A DNA stretch of 64,000 bases, from the NCBI RefSeq assembly GCF_025642135.1, contig NZ_CP106793.1, positions 4,716,001-4,780,000 on the forward strand, given 5' to 3'. Positions 48,361 to 57,174 of this stretch are shown piece by piece. Origin of the DNA: Streptomyces cynarae. Lineage in GTDB: Bacteria; Actinomycetota; Actinomycetes; Streptomycetales; Streptomycetaceae. Position 1 is the first letter of the stretch; every line of letters starts with the position of its first letter. Both the position numbers and the translations under genes were made by a program. The notes beneath the pieces were generated by a model. That model worked only from the letters and a program-made list of their open reading frames with translations, did no database searches and had not been told where the DNA came from.

Positions 48361-48623
48361 CCTGCGCCCAAGCTCTCCAGTTCCTCAACTTTCCCTCATG
48401 GACGAACACCGGGGCATTCGACGTCCGGCACCGGTGCGCGGACGACCGCGCCGCCGGGGAACGCGCAGGCGGCCCATGAGACTGCTGCGGTTGAGTGACG
48501 AGGAGGACGGCTCCAGGAGGATGTCCACGATATGACCAATTGATTCCTCTTACCTTCTTCTGAGATTCCGATGTGCCGCGCAGCAGGCGGTCGCCTGCGT
48601 CCGCAACCCATGGAGGTCATCGA

Positions 48624-49421
48624 ATGAAATTCCGTCCCTGGGTCGCAGCGCCGCTGGCGGGCGTGGCCATCGCCCTCGTGGCTCCGCCGGCCGGCGTCGC
48701 TGCGCAGACGTCCGCACGGCACGCGTCCGGCCCCCTGCGGCTCCATCGAGGGGACTATGGCGGCCACGGTCACCGCAATCCCTGGCGCCACTGTTACAGC
48801 CGGCGCCGTGTGGTGCTCATCGACAAGGGACTGAGGGCGATTCTGAGGAATGGCCGACGCGGGCCCGAGGCTCTCGTCCTCCAAGGAAGCTCGGCGTCCT
48901 CGTCCTGGTCGCCGGCGGCACCGTGGGACACCTTCTCCGTCTCGACGTATTTGGACGTGAACTATCCCACCCAGACCACCGCCCAGTACGAGTTCGCGAT
49001 CAAGGGCTTCTTCAGGGTCCACCCGGTCTTCGTGGTGAAGGCCTTCGACCGCCATGAGCGAGCCTTTCCCTTTCCGGCCGCACACTGCATCGACGGCGAG
49101 GACGGCGAGGACGACGGTGGGCGCGGTCACCGCGGCGACCGTGGTCGTCCGCATGGTGGTAGAGGTGCCGAGGGAAGGGGCTCGTCCGGCTCCCCGTTGC
49201 CGCAGAAGGGGGACCACCGTCAAAGCGGCGGGGGTGGGCAGGGGACTCTCGCCCCCGGGGGCGCCGTCCCCCCCGTTCCTGTCCCACGGGACACTGCGAC
49301 CGCTGCCTGTGGCGTCGACCTTCTGAGCGCGAAGCACATCTTGATCGCGGCCGTCGGTCTGCTGATCGTTCTGGGAATGCTGGCCACGGCCTGGCTTCGC
49401 CGCCGTCGTTCTGCCGCGTGA
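48624..49421 (+). CDS. Secreted protein with C-terminal membrane anchor, unknown function
   Basis: The 265-residue protein has a signal peptide (residues 1-25), a globular region (about 45-150) and a Gly/Arg/Asp-rich low-complexity stretch, and ends in a hydrophobic helix (ILIAAVGLLIVLGMLATAWL) plus RRRR. No LPxTG-type motif precedes the helix, so membrane anchoring is more likely than sortase linkage. Not a family I recognise. GGAGG lies seven bases before the ATG at 48624. It converges with another secreted protein gene. Confidence 0.7.
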   Translation: MKFRPWVAAPLAGVAIALVAPPAGVAAQTSARHASGPLRLHRGDYGGHGHRNPWRHCYSRRRVVLIDKGLRAILRNGRRGPEALVLQGSSASSSWSPAAPWDTFSVSTYLDVNYPTQTTAQYEFAIKGFFRVHPVFVVKAFDRHERAFPFPAAHCIDGEDGEDDGGRGHRGDRGRPHGGRGAEGRGSSGSPLPQKGDHRQSGGGGQGTLAPGGAVPPVPVPRDTATAACGVDLLSAKHILIAAVGLLIVLGMLATAWLRRRRSAA

Positions 49422-49488
49422 CACTCGGCAGGAAGAGCTCGGCAGCGCCTGGCGGTTCGAACGCCACCTGCGGGTGCGCACCGCCGCT

Positions 49489-49989
49489 CTACTGGTCGTC
49501 GAAGGTCTCGGCGTCCTCGTCGGCGGAACTGCTGCTCCCGTCGGAGGCCGAGGTGTCCGAGGGGCTGGGCGTGGCCGAGGGACTGGACGTGTCCGAGGGA
49601 CTGGGCGTGTTCGAGGAACTCGGGCTGCCCGAGGAAGTGGGTGCGTCCGAGGGGCTCGGGCGGGGGTCGTGGGGGCAGATCCAATAAGGACTCTTGATTC
49701 CGTAGCTCAGGCCCCACTCCCTGTCGCAGCCGCCCCAGTACGTCCCCACCCAGCCGCAGTAGGGGCCTCCATAGCTGTAACAGGGGGGCGCCCATGCCTG
49801 CGGGCCCGGATTCGGGAAGGGCGGCTGGGGTGATTCGGATTCGCTCGGCGCGATGCCGGAGGCGCTGACCACGCGGACCTGCGTGGCATCGGAACTCCGA
49901 GGCGTCCAGCCTGTGGAGAGGGGCAGGCCGATGGCTGAGGCGGAAGCCGCCACCGTTGCAGCGGCGAGACCGCAGCGGATCAGGCGCAT
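49489..49989 (-). CDS. Small secreted Cys/aromatic-rich protein with Ser/Pro tail
   Basis: The 166-residue precursor has a signal peptide (residues 1 to about 25), a central segment unusually rich in Tyr, Trp, Gly and Cys (CYSYGGPYCGWVGTYWGGC, then GIKSPYWICPHDP) and an extended Ser/Pro/Thr/Asp-rich C-terminus (about 105-160). The four cysteines probably form disulfides. GGAGG lies upstream of the ATG at 49989. Not recognised; the tail resembles cell-wall-spanning linkers but no sorting signal is present. Confidence 0.7.
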   Translation of the reverse strand: MRLIRCGLAAATVAASASAIGLPLSTGWTPRSSDATQVRVVSASGIAPSESESPQPPFPNPGPQAWAPPCYSYGGPYCGWVGTYWGGCDREWGLSYGIKSPYWICPHDPRPSPSDAPTSSGSPSSSNTPSPSDTSSPSATPSPSDTSASDGSSSSADEDAETFDDQ

Positions 49990-50300
49990 GACTGTTCCTC
50001 CCGGCTTGATGGTCTGTGGCAGGTCTGGACGACCTCTGGGCACGGGCGCCGCCGCTGTGAGCGCTAAAGCTGAACGTATGGTTTTCAGATCGCCCTTACA
50101 GTCAGCGAACCGCCAGTCAGGTGGCCTTGCTCCGGTTTTTCACTCGAAGAGTCTCGCCTCGGAGCACGTCCCTGAGGGACCCTCAGAACTTGCTCAACTC
50201 TGCTTTGGCCGGTCACCGCCGCGGGCATCCCCCGACCACGCAGGAAGACAGAGGCGCCCACGGGGGGCCGCTTCGGGGGATGCGAAAGGGGGACGGCGCC
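49990..50300. other. Divergent gap between the Cys/aromatic-rich protein gene and the His/Gly/Cys-rich protein gene
   Basis: About 310 bases without a supported gene. Promoters for both neighbours should be here, but I see no convincing boxes. Confidence 0.4.
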
Positions 50301-50665
50301 ATGGTCACCGGCATTTTTCTGGCGATCGTCTGCGTCGTTGTGGTGGCGCTGCTCGTGTCGGCACAGCGTCGTTCGAAGAAGGGGGCGGTGCGGTCGGGGG
50401 GCCGCTCCGGGGCGCGGGCACGCACGGGCCGGGGGCACGACGGCAGCTACGGGGGCAGCGGGGACACCGGGGCGGCAGCTGGTGGGTGGCCGGGGCCGAC
50501 GGCGGTTCGTCGAACGGTCACCACTCCGGCGGTCACCACTCGGGCGGGCACCACTCGTGCGGCGGGGGCCACTCCAGCGGGGGCCACTCCTGCGGCGGCC
50601 ACTCGTCGTGCGGGTCGTCGTGCGGGTCCTCGTGCGGCGGGGGCGGATGCGGCGGAGGCAACTGA
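50301..50665 (+). CDS. Membrane-anchored His/Gly/Cys/Ser-rich small protein, apparent frameshift
   Basis: The N-terminal part (MVTGIFLAIVCVVVVALLVS, then a basic segment) reads in one frame from the ATG at 50301, while the typical repetitive tail (NGHHSGGHHSGGHHSCGGG, then SCGSSCGSSCGGGGCGGGN) reads in the frame one base back and stops at 50665. The switch lies in or near the G run at about 50473-50480; one added G would restore a product of about 121 residues. In the original frame translation would run on to 50954 with no similarity to expect. Related Streptomyces proteins lie next to DUF2617 and spermidine-synthase genes, as here. The tail could bind metal. Either a sequencing error, a mutation or slippage. 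Confidence 0.6.
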
Positions 50666-51165
50666 CACGGGGCAGTCGAGCTCCGGACGCATCCGGCCGT
50701 GCGGACCGGGTGACCGCCGGGAGGAATCCCGGCGGTCACCCGGTCCATGCGCCACAGGTCAGCACGGGACAGACGATTCCCTCTCCCGAGGGGGCGCGAG
50801 GGCGCGTGTTGACGGCGCTGTGCGTGAGACGTGCGCTCATTTCCGAGTCGTGGAGGGGCGCACGGCTTCCACCGCAACACTCCAGGCGCACGCGGTAGTT
50901 GAACAATTGAGCTGGGCAGCCCTCGTGGGATGGAAACCCTACGAACTTGGGTAAAAACGCTTTGCCGGAACGACAGTTCATGATTCCCTCTCAACACACC
51001 AACGCAGCCCGCGGACGCCCTTCGGACACCTGTCCGGCAGGAGTCCCTCCCCACCGGGCCGACCGGAAGCATTACCCGACTGGCTGAGCCGGCCTTGTCC
51101 CCGGCGCCACGACCGGGGTGCTCCGGATCCCCACTTCTCACTTTGCGTGCTAGCGGAGCCGATCC
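50666..51165. other. Gap before the DUF2617 gene
   Basis: About 500 bases holding the terminator at 50703-50746 and otherwise no gene I can support. The AT-richer part around 50890-50980 may contain the promoter of the DUF2617 gene. Several short frames overlap here but none has proper codon usage. Confidence 0.4.
50703..50746 (+). terminator. Hairpin with 20-base-pair perfect stem and GGAA loop
   Basis: Stem 50703-50722 with 50727-50746, closed by a GNRA-type tetraloop, 37 bases after the stop at 50665. No U-run. It probably terminates the His/Gly/Cys-rich gene. Confidence 0.85.
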
Positions 51166-51723
51166 ATGCTCACGACCCTGAACACCTCCTACACCGACAC
51201 GCGCGCGGCCGATCTGGCCTGGACCCTGGGCCGCGAGCCGCTGCCCGCGCTCGCCACCCTCGACCTCGAACTCTCCGGTGCGCAGCTGCAATTGCGGCTC
51301 CTCGGCGCGTCCCACCAGGTGCTCCTGGAGGAGGAGCGGGGCGTCTGCTCGGAGACGGTGGCGTGCATCGCGGGCTCCAGCACCCCGCTGCCACTGGGTG
51401 TCGCCAAGCGGGTCGGCGACTGGGAGTACGAGTTCGCGGCCCGCGTCGAGGTGCTCTCGCCCGGCTCCTTCGCCGGCCGCGCCCAGGAGCTCCTGGCCCT
51501 GGTCTCCGACCACCCCAACGGCCTGGCCGGCGTCTTCCCCGGCAGCCCGCACGCGTTCACCGCGATGCTGGCCCAGCGTCATGAGGGCCAGGTCCACTGG
51601 CGCACCTGGCACGCCTACCCGCAGGACGGCCAGTTGGTGGCGACCCGGACCCGGGTCGGGGTGAGGCAGCGGACGAAACGACGGGACGACGCCAGGGAGA
51701 AGTCGGTCCTGTCGGGCAGGTGA
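51166..51723 (+). CDS. DUF2617 family protein
   Basis: The 185-residue soluble protein contains LDLELSGAQLQLRLLGASHQ, WEYEFAARVEVLSPGSFAGR and GVFPGSPHAFTAMLAQRHEG, the DUF2617 pattern of actinobacteria. Function unknown. It precedes the spermidine-synthase-like gene by about 200 bases, an association often seen in Streptomyces, so the two may act in the same process. The C-terminus is basic. Confidence 0.85.
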   Translation: MLTTLNTSYTDTRAADLAWTLGREPLPALATLDLELSGAQLQLRLLGASHQVLLEEERGVCSETVACIAGSSTPLPLGVAKRVGDWEYEFAARVEVLSPGSFAGRAQELLALVSDHPNGLAGVFPGSPHAFTAMLAQRHEGQVHWRTWHAYPQDGQLVATRTRVGVRQRTKRRDDAREKSVLSGR

Positions 51724-51919
51724 GGACGATCGGCGCCCATTCACTCATGGCTGTGCACCGTCATCCCGGCCGGCGTGTGCGGACGAGCCCGTTCAGGCCG
51801 AAGCGACGCTCCGGGGGCGGTAGCCCCCACTCGGCCGCACCACCCCTCGGTGTCGAACGACCCGGCGCCACACGTGTGGGTGACAAGGCTGAGCGCAAGC
51901 GTGACGTAGCGTTCCGAAC

Positions 51920-53551
51920 GTGATCGAACCGCACGCGCCCGCACCACCCGGCGCTGCCGCCTCCTGGGGTGGCGGCCGGAACCAGGCGCGGCTGCCCGTG
52001 GGCCCGGGCACCGGGCGGTTCCTGGTCCTCGCCGGGGTGTTCGTCTGCGCGGCCTGTGGACTCGTGTACGAACTCGAACTCGTCGCGCTCGCCTCGTACC
52101 TGATCGGCGATTCGGTCACGCAGGCCTCGGTCGTGCTGTCGGTGATGGTGTTCGCGATGGGGGTCGGCTCGCTCGCCGCCAAGCGGCTCCGCTGCCGCGC
52201 CGCGGCCGGGTTCGGCGCGGTGGAGGCGGCGCTCGCACTCGTCGGCGGCCTGAGCGCGATGGCCCTGTACGCGGTCTTCGCCTGGACCGGCGGCTGGGGC
52301 GGCGTCTGGTCCGGCGGCCCGCGCTGCCTGCTGGTCGCGTTCTCCCTGGCCATCGGGCTGCTCACCGGCGCCGAGGTGCCGCTGCTGATGGAACTGATCC
52401 AGCGCATCCGCCGCCAGGACGCGGGCGGCGCGGTCGCGGACCTGTTCGCGGCCGACTACGTGGGCGCACTCGTCGGCGGCCTCGCCTTTCCCTTCCTGCT
52501 GCTGCCGCAGCTCGGCCAGCTGACGGGTGCCCTGGTCACCGGTGCGGTGAACGCGGTCGCGGGCGGCGCCCTGGTGCTCGGGCTGTTCCGGCGCGACCTG
52601 TCCCGGCGCGGGCGCCGGCTGCTGCTGGTCGCCAACCTGCTCGTCCTCGGCGTACTCGCCGCGGCGGCCGTGCTCGTCGACGACTTCGAACGGGCCGCGC
52701 GCCACGCGGTGTACGGCGGTCACGTACGGGTCGCGCTGCGCACCGGCGGCCAGGAGGTGGTGCTGACCGGCGGCACCCCCGGCCGTCCCCTCGACCTGTT
52801 CCTCGACGGCCGGCTCCGTGTCGACGGCCGCGACGAACGCCTCTACCACCAGGCGCTGGTGCACCCCGCGATGAGCGGCGGCCCGCACGCGCGCGTGCTC
52901 GTCCTCGGCGGTGGCGACGGACTCGCGGCGCGCGAGGTGCTGCGGCACCCGGGGGTGCTGCGGGTCGACGTCGTCGACCAGGACCCGGCGTTGTTCCGGC
53001 TCGCCCGCCAGGACGCGGCCCTGTCCTCGCTGAACGGCCACGCCTTCGCGGACCCGCGCGTCCACGTCCATGCGGAGGACACGTTCCGCTGGCTGAGGCG
53101 GACCCGGGGGGCGTACGACGTGGTGATCGCCGACCTGCCCGGCCCCGGCGGCACGGCGAGCGCGAAGCTGTACTCGCAGGAGTTCTACGGCCTGTCCCGG
53201 CGCGTGCTCGCACCGGGCGGGCGGCTGGTGGTGCACGCGGGGCCGGTGACCGCCCGGCCGCGCGCGTTCTGGACGGTGGAGGCGACGGTACGGGCGGTGG
53301 GGCTCGGTACCACCCCGTACCGCGTCGACGGCCGCGCCCTGGAGCGCACGGCCGGGGCGGTCTGGGCGCCGCGCGACTGGGGGTTCGTGCTCGCCGCCCG
53401 CACCCGGCCCACGCTGACCCTGGACCCGCGCACGCCGTGCCTGCGCACGCTGACCCGGGCGGCCCTGCGGGCGGACGCACGGGCGGCGGCGCGCACCCGG
53501 GTGCCGGGGCTGCTCCCGTCGACGCTGGTGCATCCGAGGTACCAGGAATGA
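51920..53551 (+). CDS. Membrane-bound spermidine-synthase-like protein
   Basis: The 543-residue protein has about seven N-terminal membrane segments (starting [20 protein letters not shown]) and a C-terminal aminopropyltransferase/methyltransferase fold. The latter shows [20 protein letters not shown] (SAM/dcSAM-binding), [15 protein letters not shown] and [20 protein letters not shown]. Bacterial proteins of this type are annotated as polyamine aminopropyltransferases, though their real product is often untested. GTG start at 51920. It probably transfers an aminopropyl group or has a related activity at the membrane. Confidence 0.88.
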   Translation: MIEPHAPAPPGAAASWGGGRNQARLPVGPGTGRFLVLAGVFVCAACGLVYELELVALASYLIGDSVTQASVVLSVMVFAMGVGSLAAKRLRCRAAAGFGAVEAALALVGGLSAMALYAVFAWTGGWGGVWSGGPRCLLVAFSLAIGLLTGAEVPLLMELIQRIRRQDAGGAVADLFAADYVGALVGGLAFPFLLLPQLGQLTGALVTGAVNAVAGGALVLGLFRRDLSRRGRRLLLVANLLVLGVLAAAAVLVDDFERAARHAVYGGHVRVALRTGGQEVVLTGGTPGRPLDLFLDGRLRVDGRDERLYHQALVHPAMSGGPHARVLVLGGGDGLAAREVLRHPGVLRVDVVDQDPALFRLARQDAALSSLNGHAFADPRVHVHAEDTFRWLRRTRGAYDVVIADLPGPGGTASAKLYSQEFYGLSRRVLAPGGRLVVHAGPVTARPRAFWTVEATVRAVGLGTTPYRVDGRALERTAGAVWAPRDWGFVLAARTRPTLTLDPRTPCLRTLTRAALRADARAAARTRVPGLLPSTLVHPRYQE

Positions 53552-53629
53552 GCCTCCCGGCCCCCACGGACGTGCGAATCCCCTCCTGCACGGGTGCGGT
53601 TCGGGCGCTGCTGGGTAGGCTCGTCAGAC

Positions 53630-54457
53630 ATGGAGCATGAGGTGTTCGTTCCGGTTCCCGCCGAGCGGCTGAGCCAGGCGCTGGCCGACCCGGCCCGGGT
53701 GGCCCGCGCGATTCCCGGGCTCCAACAGGACGCGGGCACGGAGCCGGTCGCCGGCCGCCTCAAGGTGCGCGCCGGCGGCCACACGATCACCTACCGCGGC
53801 ACCCTGCGGATCGAGGGGCGGGACGACGGCTCGTACGCGGTGGAGGGCGAGGCCACCGAGGCCCGCGGCACGGGCACGGCGAAACTGTCCCTGTCCCTGC
53901 GCCTGACCCGGGCCGAGGACGGCACCACGGTCACGTTCACGGGCACGGCCACGGCAGACGGCCGGATCGCGGACCTGCCGGCGGAGACGGTGGCGTCGGC
54001 GGCGACGCGACTGCTGGGACGGTTCGCCGAGAAGCTCGGGGAGGTGGCGGAGGAAGGCCCTCGGGAGATGACCGAACCGCCGTCACAGGAGCCGGCTCCC
54101 GAGGAGCGACCCGCCTCGGCCGGCGACACCGAGGTCCCCGCGTCGCCCCCCGAGCCCCTCGCCGAGGAGGTCGAACCCGGTCTCGTGCCCGATGCCTTCG
54201 ACGAGGAGGTCGAAGGCGGCCTCGCGCCCGACACCTTCGACGAGGAGCCGCCCGCCGAGGCGGCGCACGCCCGTCGCACGATGATCGGCCGGAGCGCCGA
54301 GGAGGTCGACCACGCGCCCCCGCGCGGCCGGTACGCGCCCGTCCCGCCGCCGGAAGCCGCGGCAGCCACCGCCACCCTCCGCTGGGCGGCCCCGGCGGCG
54401 GCCCTGCTCGTGGCATCGGCGATCGTGGCGGGCCGGCTGCTGCGGCGGCGGCGCTGA
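53630..54457 (+). CDS. SRPBCC/CoxG-like protein with C-terminal membrane anchor
   Basis: The 275-residue protein starts MEHEVFVPVPAERLSQALAD, the CoxG/SRPBCC opening, and continues through the fold with ITYRGTLRIEGRDDGSYAVE and VTFTGTATADGRIADL to about residue 145. An acidic linker (two repeats of VPDAFDEEVEG-type segments at about 185-210) and a C-terminal helix with RLLRRRR follow. CoxG proteins help recruit molybdenum hydroxylases or bind lipids; no such enzyme is nearby, so the role is open. Confidence 0.85.
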   Translation: MEHEVFVPVPAERLSQALADPARVARAIPGLQQDAGTEPVAGRLKVRAGGHTITYRGTLRIEGRDDGSYAVEGEATEARGTGTAKLSLSLRLTRAEDGTTVTFTGTATADGRIADLPAETVASAATRLLGRFAEKLGEVAEEGPREMTEPPSQEPAPEERPASAGDTEVPASPPEPLAEEVEPGLVPDAFDEEVEGGLAPDTFDEEPPAEAAHARRTMIGRSAEEVDHAPPRGRYAPVPPPEAAAATATLRWAAPAAALLVASAIVAGRLLRRRR

Positions 54458-54515
54458 CGTAAGCCCACCGGCGTCACCACCCGCCCCCCTTGATCCGCCC
54501 AGTAGGGTCGGGCTC

Positions 54516-55304
54516 GTGAGCAACGACGAGATCACGTTGGCCGCGGGAGACGCGGAAGTCGTGCTGGCGCCGGGGAACGGCGGGCGCGTGAGGAGTCTGC
54601 GTATCGGCGGGACCGAACTGCTGCGGCAGGGGGAACGGTTCGGCTGCTTCCCCATGGCCCCCTGGTGCGGTCGGGTCCGGGACGGCAGGTTCCGCAACGG
54701 CGGCACCGTCCAGCAGATGCCTCTCAACGCCCCGCCGCACGCCATCCACGGCACCGTCCGCGACGGCGTCTGGCGCGTCGCCCGCGCCGAGCCCGCCGAG
54801 GCCGTCCTCACCTACGACCTGGTCGCCCCCTGGCCCTATGCCGGCCGCGTCACCCAGCTGGCCGCGCTCACCGAGGACGCCCTCACGCTGACCATGTCCG
54901 TGGAGACGTACGACGACTCCTTCCCGGCCCAGATCGGCTGGCACCCCTGGTTCCACCGCAGCCTCGGCGGCGATGACGTCCGCATCGACTTCGACCCCGC
55001 CTGGCAGGAGGAGCGCGGCGACGACCACCTGCCCACCGGCAACCGCGTCGACCCCAAGCCCGGCCCCTGGGACGACTGCTTCGGCATGCCCGGCGGCGTC
55101 GACGTCACCCTCACCTGGCCCGGGCAGCTGGAGCTGAAGGTCTCCAGCCGCGAGGAGTGGGTCGTGGTCTACGACGAGCAGCGCGAGGCGGTGTGCGTGG
55201 AACCGCAGACCGGCCCCCCGGACGGCCTCAACACCCTTCCGCGCCTGGTCACCCCCATCGAGCCGCTGGAGGCCATGACCACGTGGACCTGGCGACGGCT
55301 CTGA
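54516..55304 (+). CDS. Aldose 1-epimerase family protein
   Basis: The 262-residue protein has the galactose-mutarotase fold with NGGRVRSLRIGGTELLRQGE, MAPWCGRVRDGRF, PPHAIHGTVRDGVWRVA and IGWHPWFHRSL, where the two histidines in HAIHG and WHPW fit the active site, and VVYDEQREAVCVEPQTGPPD carries the acidic base. GTG start at 54516. Substrate is probably a hexose or hexose phosphate. It is 34 bases upstream of pyrE and may be co-transcribed with it. Confidence 0.9.
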   Translation: MSNDEITLAAGDAEVVLAPGNGGRVRSLRIGGTELLRQGERFGCFPMAPWCGRVRDGRFRNGGTVQQMPLNAPPHAIHGTVRDGVWRVARAEPAEAVLTYDLVAPWPYAGRVTQLAALTEDALTLTMSVETYDDSFPAQIGWHPWFHRSLGGDDVRIDFDPAWQEERGDDHLPTGNRVDPKPGPWDDCFGMPGGVDVTLTWPGQLELKVSSREEWVVVYDEQREAVCVEPQTGPPDGLNTLPRLVTPIEPLEAMTTWTWRRL

Positions 55305-55338
55305 GGGCCCCTGAACACGGGGCTCTAAGCTGGCTGCC

Positions 55339-55887
55339 ATGAGTGACGTTCGCGGCGAGCTGCTGCAGCAGATCAAGGACAAGGCCGTGGTGCACGGCAA
55401 GGTGACCCTGTCGTCGGGCAAGGAAGCCGACTACTACATCGACCTCCGCCGCATCACCCTCGACGGCGTGGCCGCCCCGCTGGTGGGTCAGGTCATGCTC
55501 GACCTGACCGCCGACCTGGACTACGAGGCGGTCGGCGGCCTGACCCTGGGCGCCGACCCGGTGGCGACCGCGATGCTGCACGCCTCCGCCGCGCGGGGGA
55601 AGACGCTCGACGCCTTCGTCGTCCGCAAGGCGGGCAAGGCGCACGGCCTGCAGCGCCGTATCGAGGGCGCGGAGGTCGCGGGCCGCCGTGTGCTGGCCGT
55701 CGAGGACACCTCCACCACCGGCGGCTCGGTGCTGACCGCCGTGGAGGCGCTGCGGGAGGCCGGCGCGGAGGTCGTCGCGGTCGCGACGATCGTGGACCGG
55801 GCGACGGGCGCGGCCGAGGCGATCGCGGAGAAGGCCGGGGTTCCCTACCTGTTCGCCTACTCGAAGGACGACCTGGGTCTGGACTGA
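55339..55887 (+). CDS. pyrE: Orotate phosphoribosyltransferase
   Basis: The 182-residue protein has SGKEADYYIDLRRITLDGVA, VGGLTLGADPVATAMLH and the PRPP-binding loop VLAVEDTSTTGGSVLTAVEA, the signature of PyrE. It makes orotidine monophosphate from orotate and PRPP in pyrimidine synthesis. Length is normal for actinobacteria. Other pyr genes are not in the window. Confidence 0.96.
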   Translation: MSDVRGELLQQIKDKAVVHGKVTLSSGKEADYYIDLRRITLDGVAAPLVGQVMLDLTADLDYEAVGGLTLGADPVATAMLHASAARGKTLDAFVVRKAGKAHGLQRRIEGAEVAGRRVLAVEDTSTTGGSVLTAVEALREAGAEVVAVATIVDRATGAAEAIAEKAGVPYLFAYSKDDLGLD

Positions 55888-56028
55888 GGACACGGGGGCA
55901 TCCACAGGCTGGACAGGGTGTCCGAAGCATCCGGTCACGTCTGGAAAGATGGGGCCGACGATGACGTCACTCCCTAGGTCAGGGCCGTAAGCACGCAGAA
56001 CGCAACCCGCACAACAAGGAGCGGACAG

Positions 56029-57051
56029 ATGCCCATCGCAACCCCCGAGGTCTACAACGAGATGCTCGACCGGGCGAAGGCAGGCAAGTTCGCCTACCCG
56101 GCCATCAATGTGACCTCCTCCCAGACCCTGCACGCGGCCCTGCGCGGCTTCGCGGAGGCGGAGAGCGACGGCATCGTCCAGATCTCGACGGGTGGCGCCG
56201 AGTTCCTGGGCGGCCAGTACAGCAAGGACATGGTCACCGGTGCGGTGGCCCTGGCCGAGTTCGCCCACATCGTCGCCGAGAAGTACCCGGTCAACATCGC
56301 GCTGCACACGGACCACTGCCCGAAGGACAAGCTCGACGGGTACGTACGTCCGCTGCTCGCGATCTCCGAGGAGCGCGTGAAGGCCGGCCAGAACCCGCTG
56401 TTCCAGTCGCACATGTGGGACGGCTCCGCCGAGACCCTGGCCGACAACCTGGCGATCGCCCAGGAGCTGCTCGCCCGCACCGCCGCCGCGAAGATCATCC
56501 TCGAGGTGGAGATCACCCCGACGGGCGGCGAGGAGGACGGCGTCTCCCACGAGATCAACGACAGCCTGTACACGACGGTCGACGACGCGCTCCGCACGGC
56601 GGAGGCGCTGGGCCTCGGCGAGAAGGGCCGCTACCTGCTGGCCGCCTCGTTCGGCAACGTGCACGGCGTGTACAAGCCGGGCAACGTCGTGCTCCGCCCC
56701 GAGCTGCTGAAGGAGCTGAACGAGGGCGTGGCCGAGCGGTTCGGCAAGGAGTCGCCGTTCGACTTCGTCTTCCACGGCGGTTCCGGCTCCTCGGAGCAGG
56801 AGATCCTGACGGCGCTGGAGAACGGCGTGGTCAAGATGAACATCGACACGGACACGCAGTACGCCTTCACGCGTCCGGTCGCCGACCACATGTTCAAGAA
56901 CTACGACGGCGTCCTGAAGGTCGACGGCGAGGTCGGCTCCAAGAAGACCTACGACCCGCGCACCTGGGGCAAGCTGGCGGAGACGTCGATGTCGAAGCGA
57001 GTACTGGAGGCCTGCCAGAACCTCCGCTCGACGGGCACGAAGATCAAGTAA
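56029..57051 (+). CDS. fbaA: Class II fructose-bisphosphate aldolase
   Basis: The 340-residue protein contains the zinc ligand region IALHTDHCPKDKLDGYVRPL, EVEITPTGGEEDGVSHEIND, LLAASFGNVHGVYKPGNVVL and the phosphate-binding FVFHGGSGSS. These identify a class IIA aldolase. It cleaves fructose 1,6-bisphosphate in glycolysis and gluconeogenesis. CAAGGAGCG lies before the ATG. A strong hairpin follows the stop, so it is monocistronic. Confidence 0.98.
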   Translation: MPIATPEVYNEMLDRAKAGKFAYPAINVTSSQTLHAALRGFAEAESDGIVQISTGGAEFLGGQYSKDMVTGAVALAEFAHIVAEKYPVNIALHTDHCPKDKLDGYVRPLLAISEERVKAGQNPLFQSHMWDGSAETLADNLAIAQELLARTAAAKIILEVEITPTGGEEDGVSHEINDSLYTTVDDALRTAEALGLGEKGRYLLAASFGNVHGVYKPGNVVLRPELLKELNEGVAERFGKESPFDFVFHGGSGSSEQEILTALENGVVKMNIDTDTQYAFTRPVADHMFKNYDGVLKVDGEVGSKKTYDPRTWGKLAETSMSKRVLEACQNLRSTGTKIK

Positions 57052-57059
57052 CAACGGTC

Positions 57060-57100
57060 GGCGGGGTGCCCGCAGCCTGCGCAGCTGCGGGCACCCCGCC
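57060..57100 (+). terminator. Terminator of the aldolase gene
   Basis: Perfect 16-base-pair stem (57060-57075 with 57085-57100) with a nine-base loop, nine bases after the stop. No U-run. Confidence 0.85.
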
Positions 57101-57174
57101 ACCACCGGGTCGCGGAACCTCCCCCGGGTACCGCAAACCTGGCTCGAGCGCCCGCGACGGGGGATGATCCCAGC

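Noticed and set aside
50121..50954. Reading the 277-residue plus-strand frame through the His/Gly/Cys-rich gene to 50954
   Set aside because: Past about 50475 this frame is only Thr/Arg/Ala-rich and runs through a terminator, whereas the frame one base back gives the regular His/Cys/Gly repeats.
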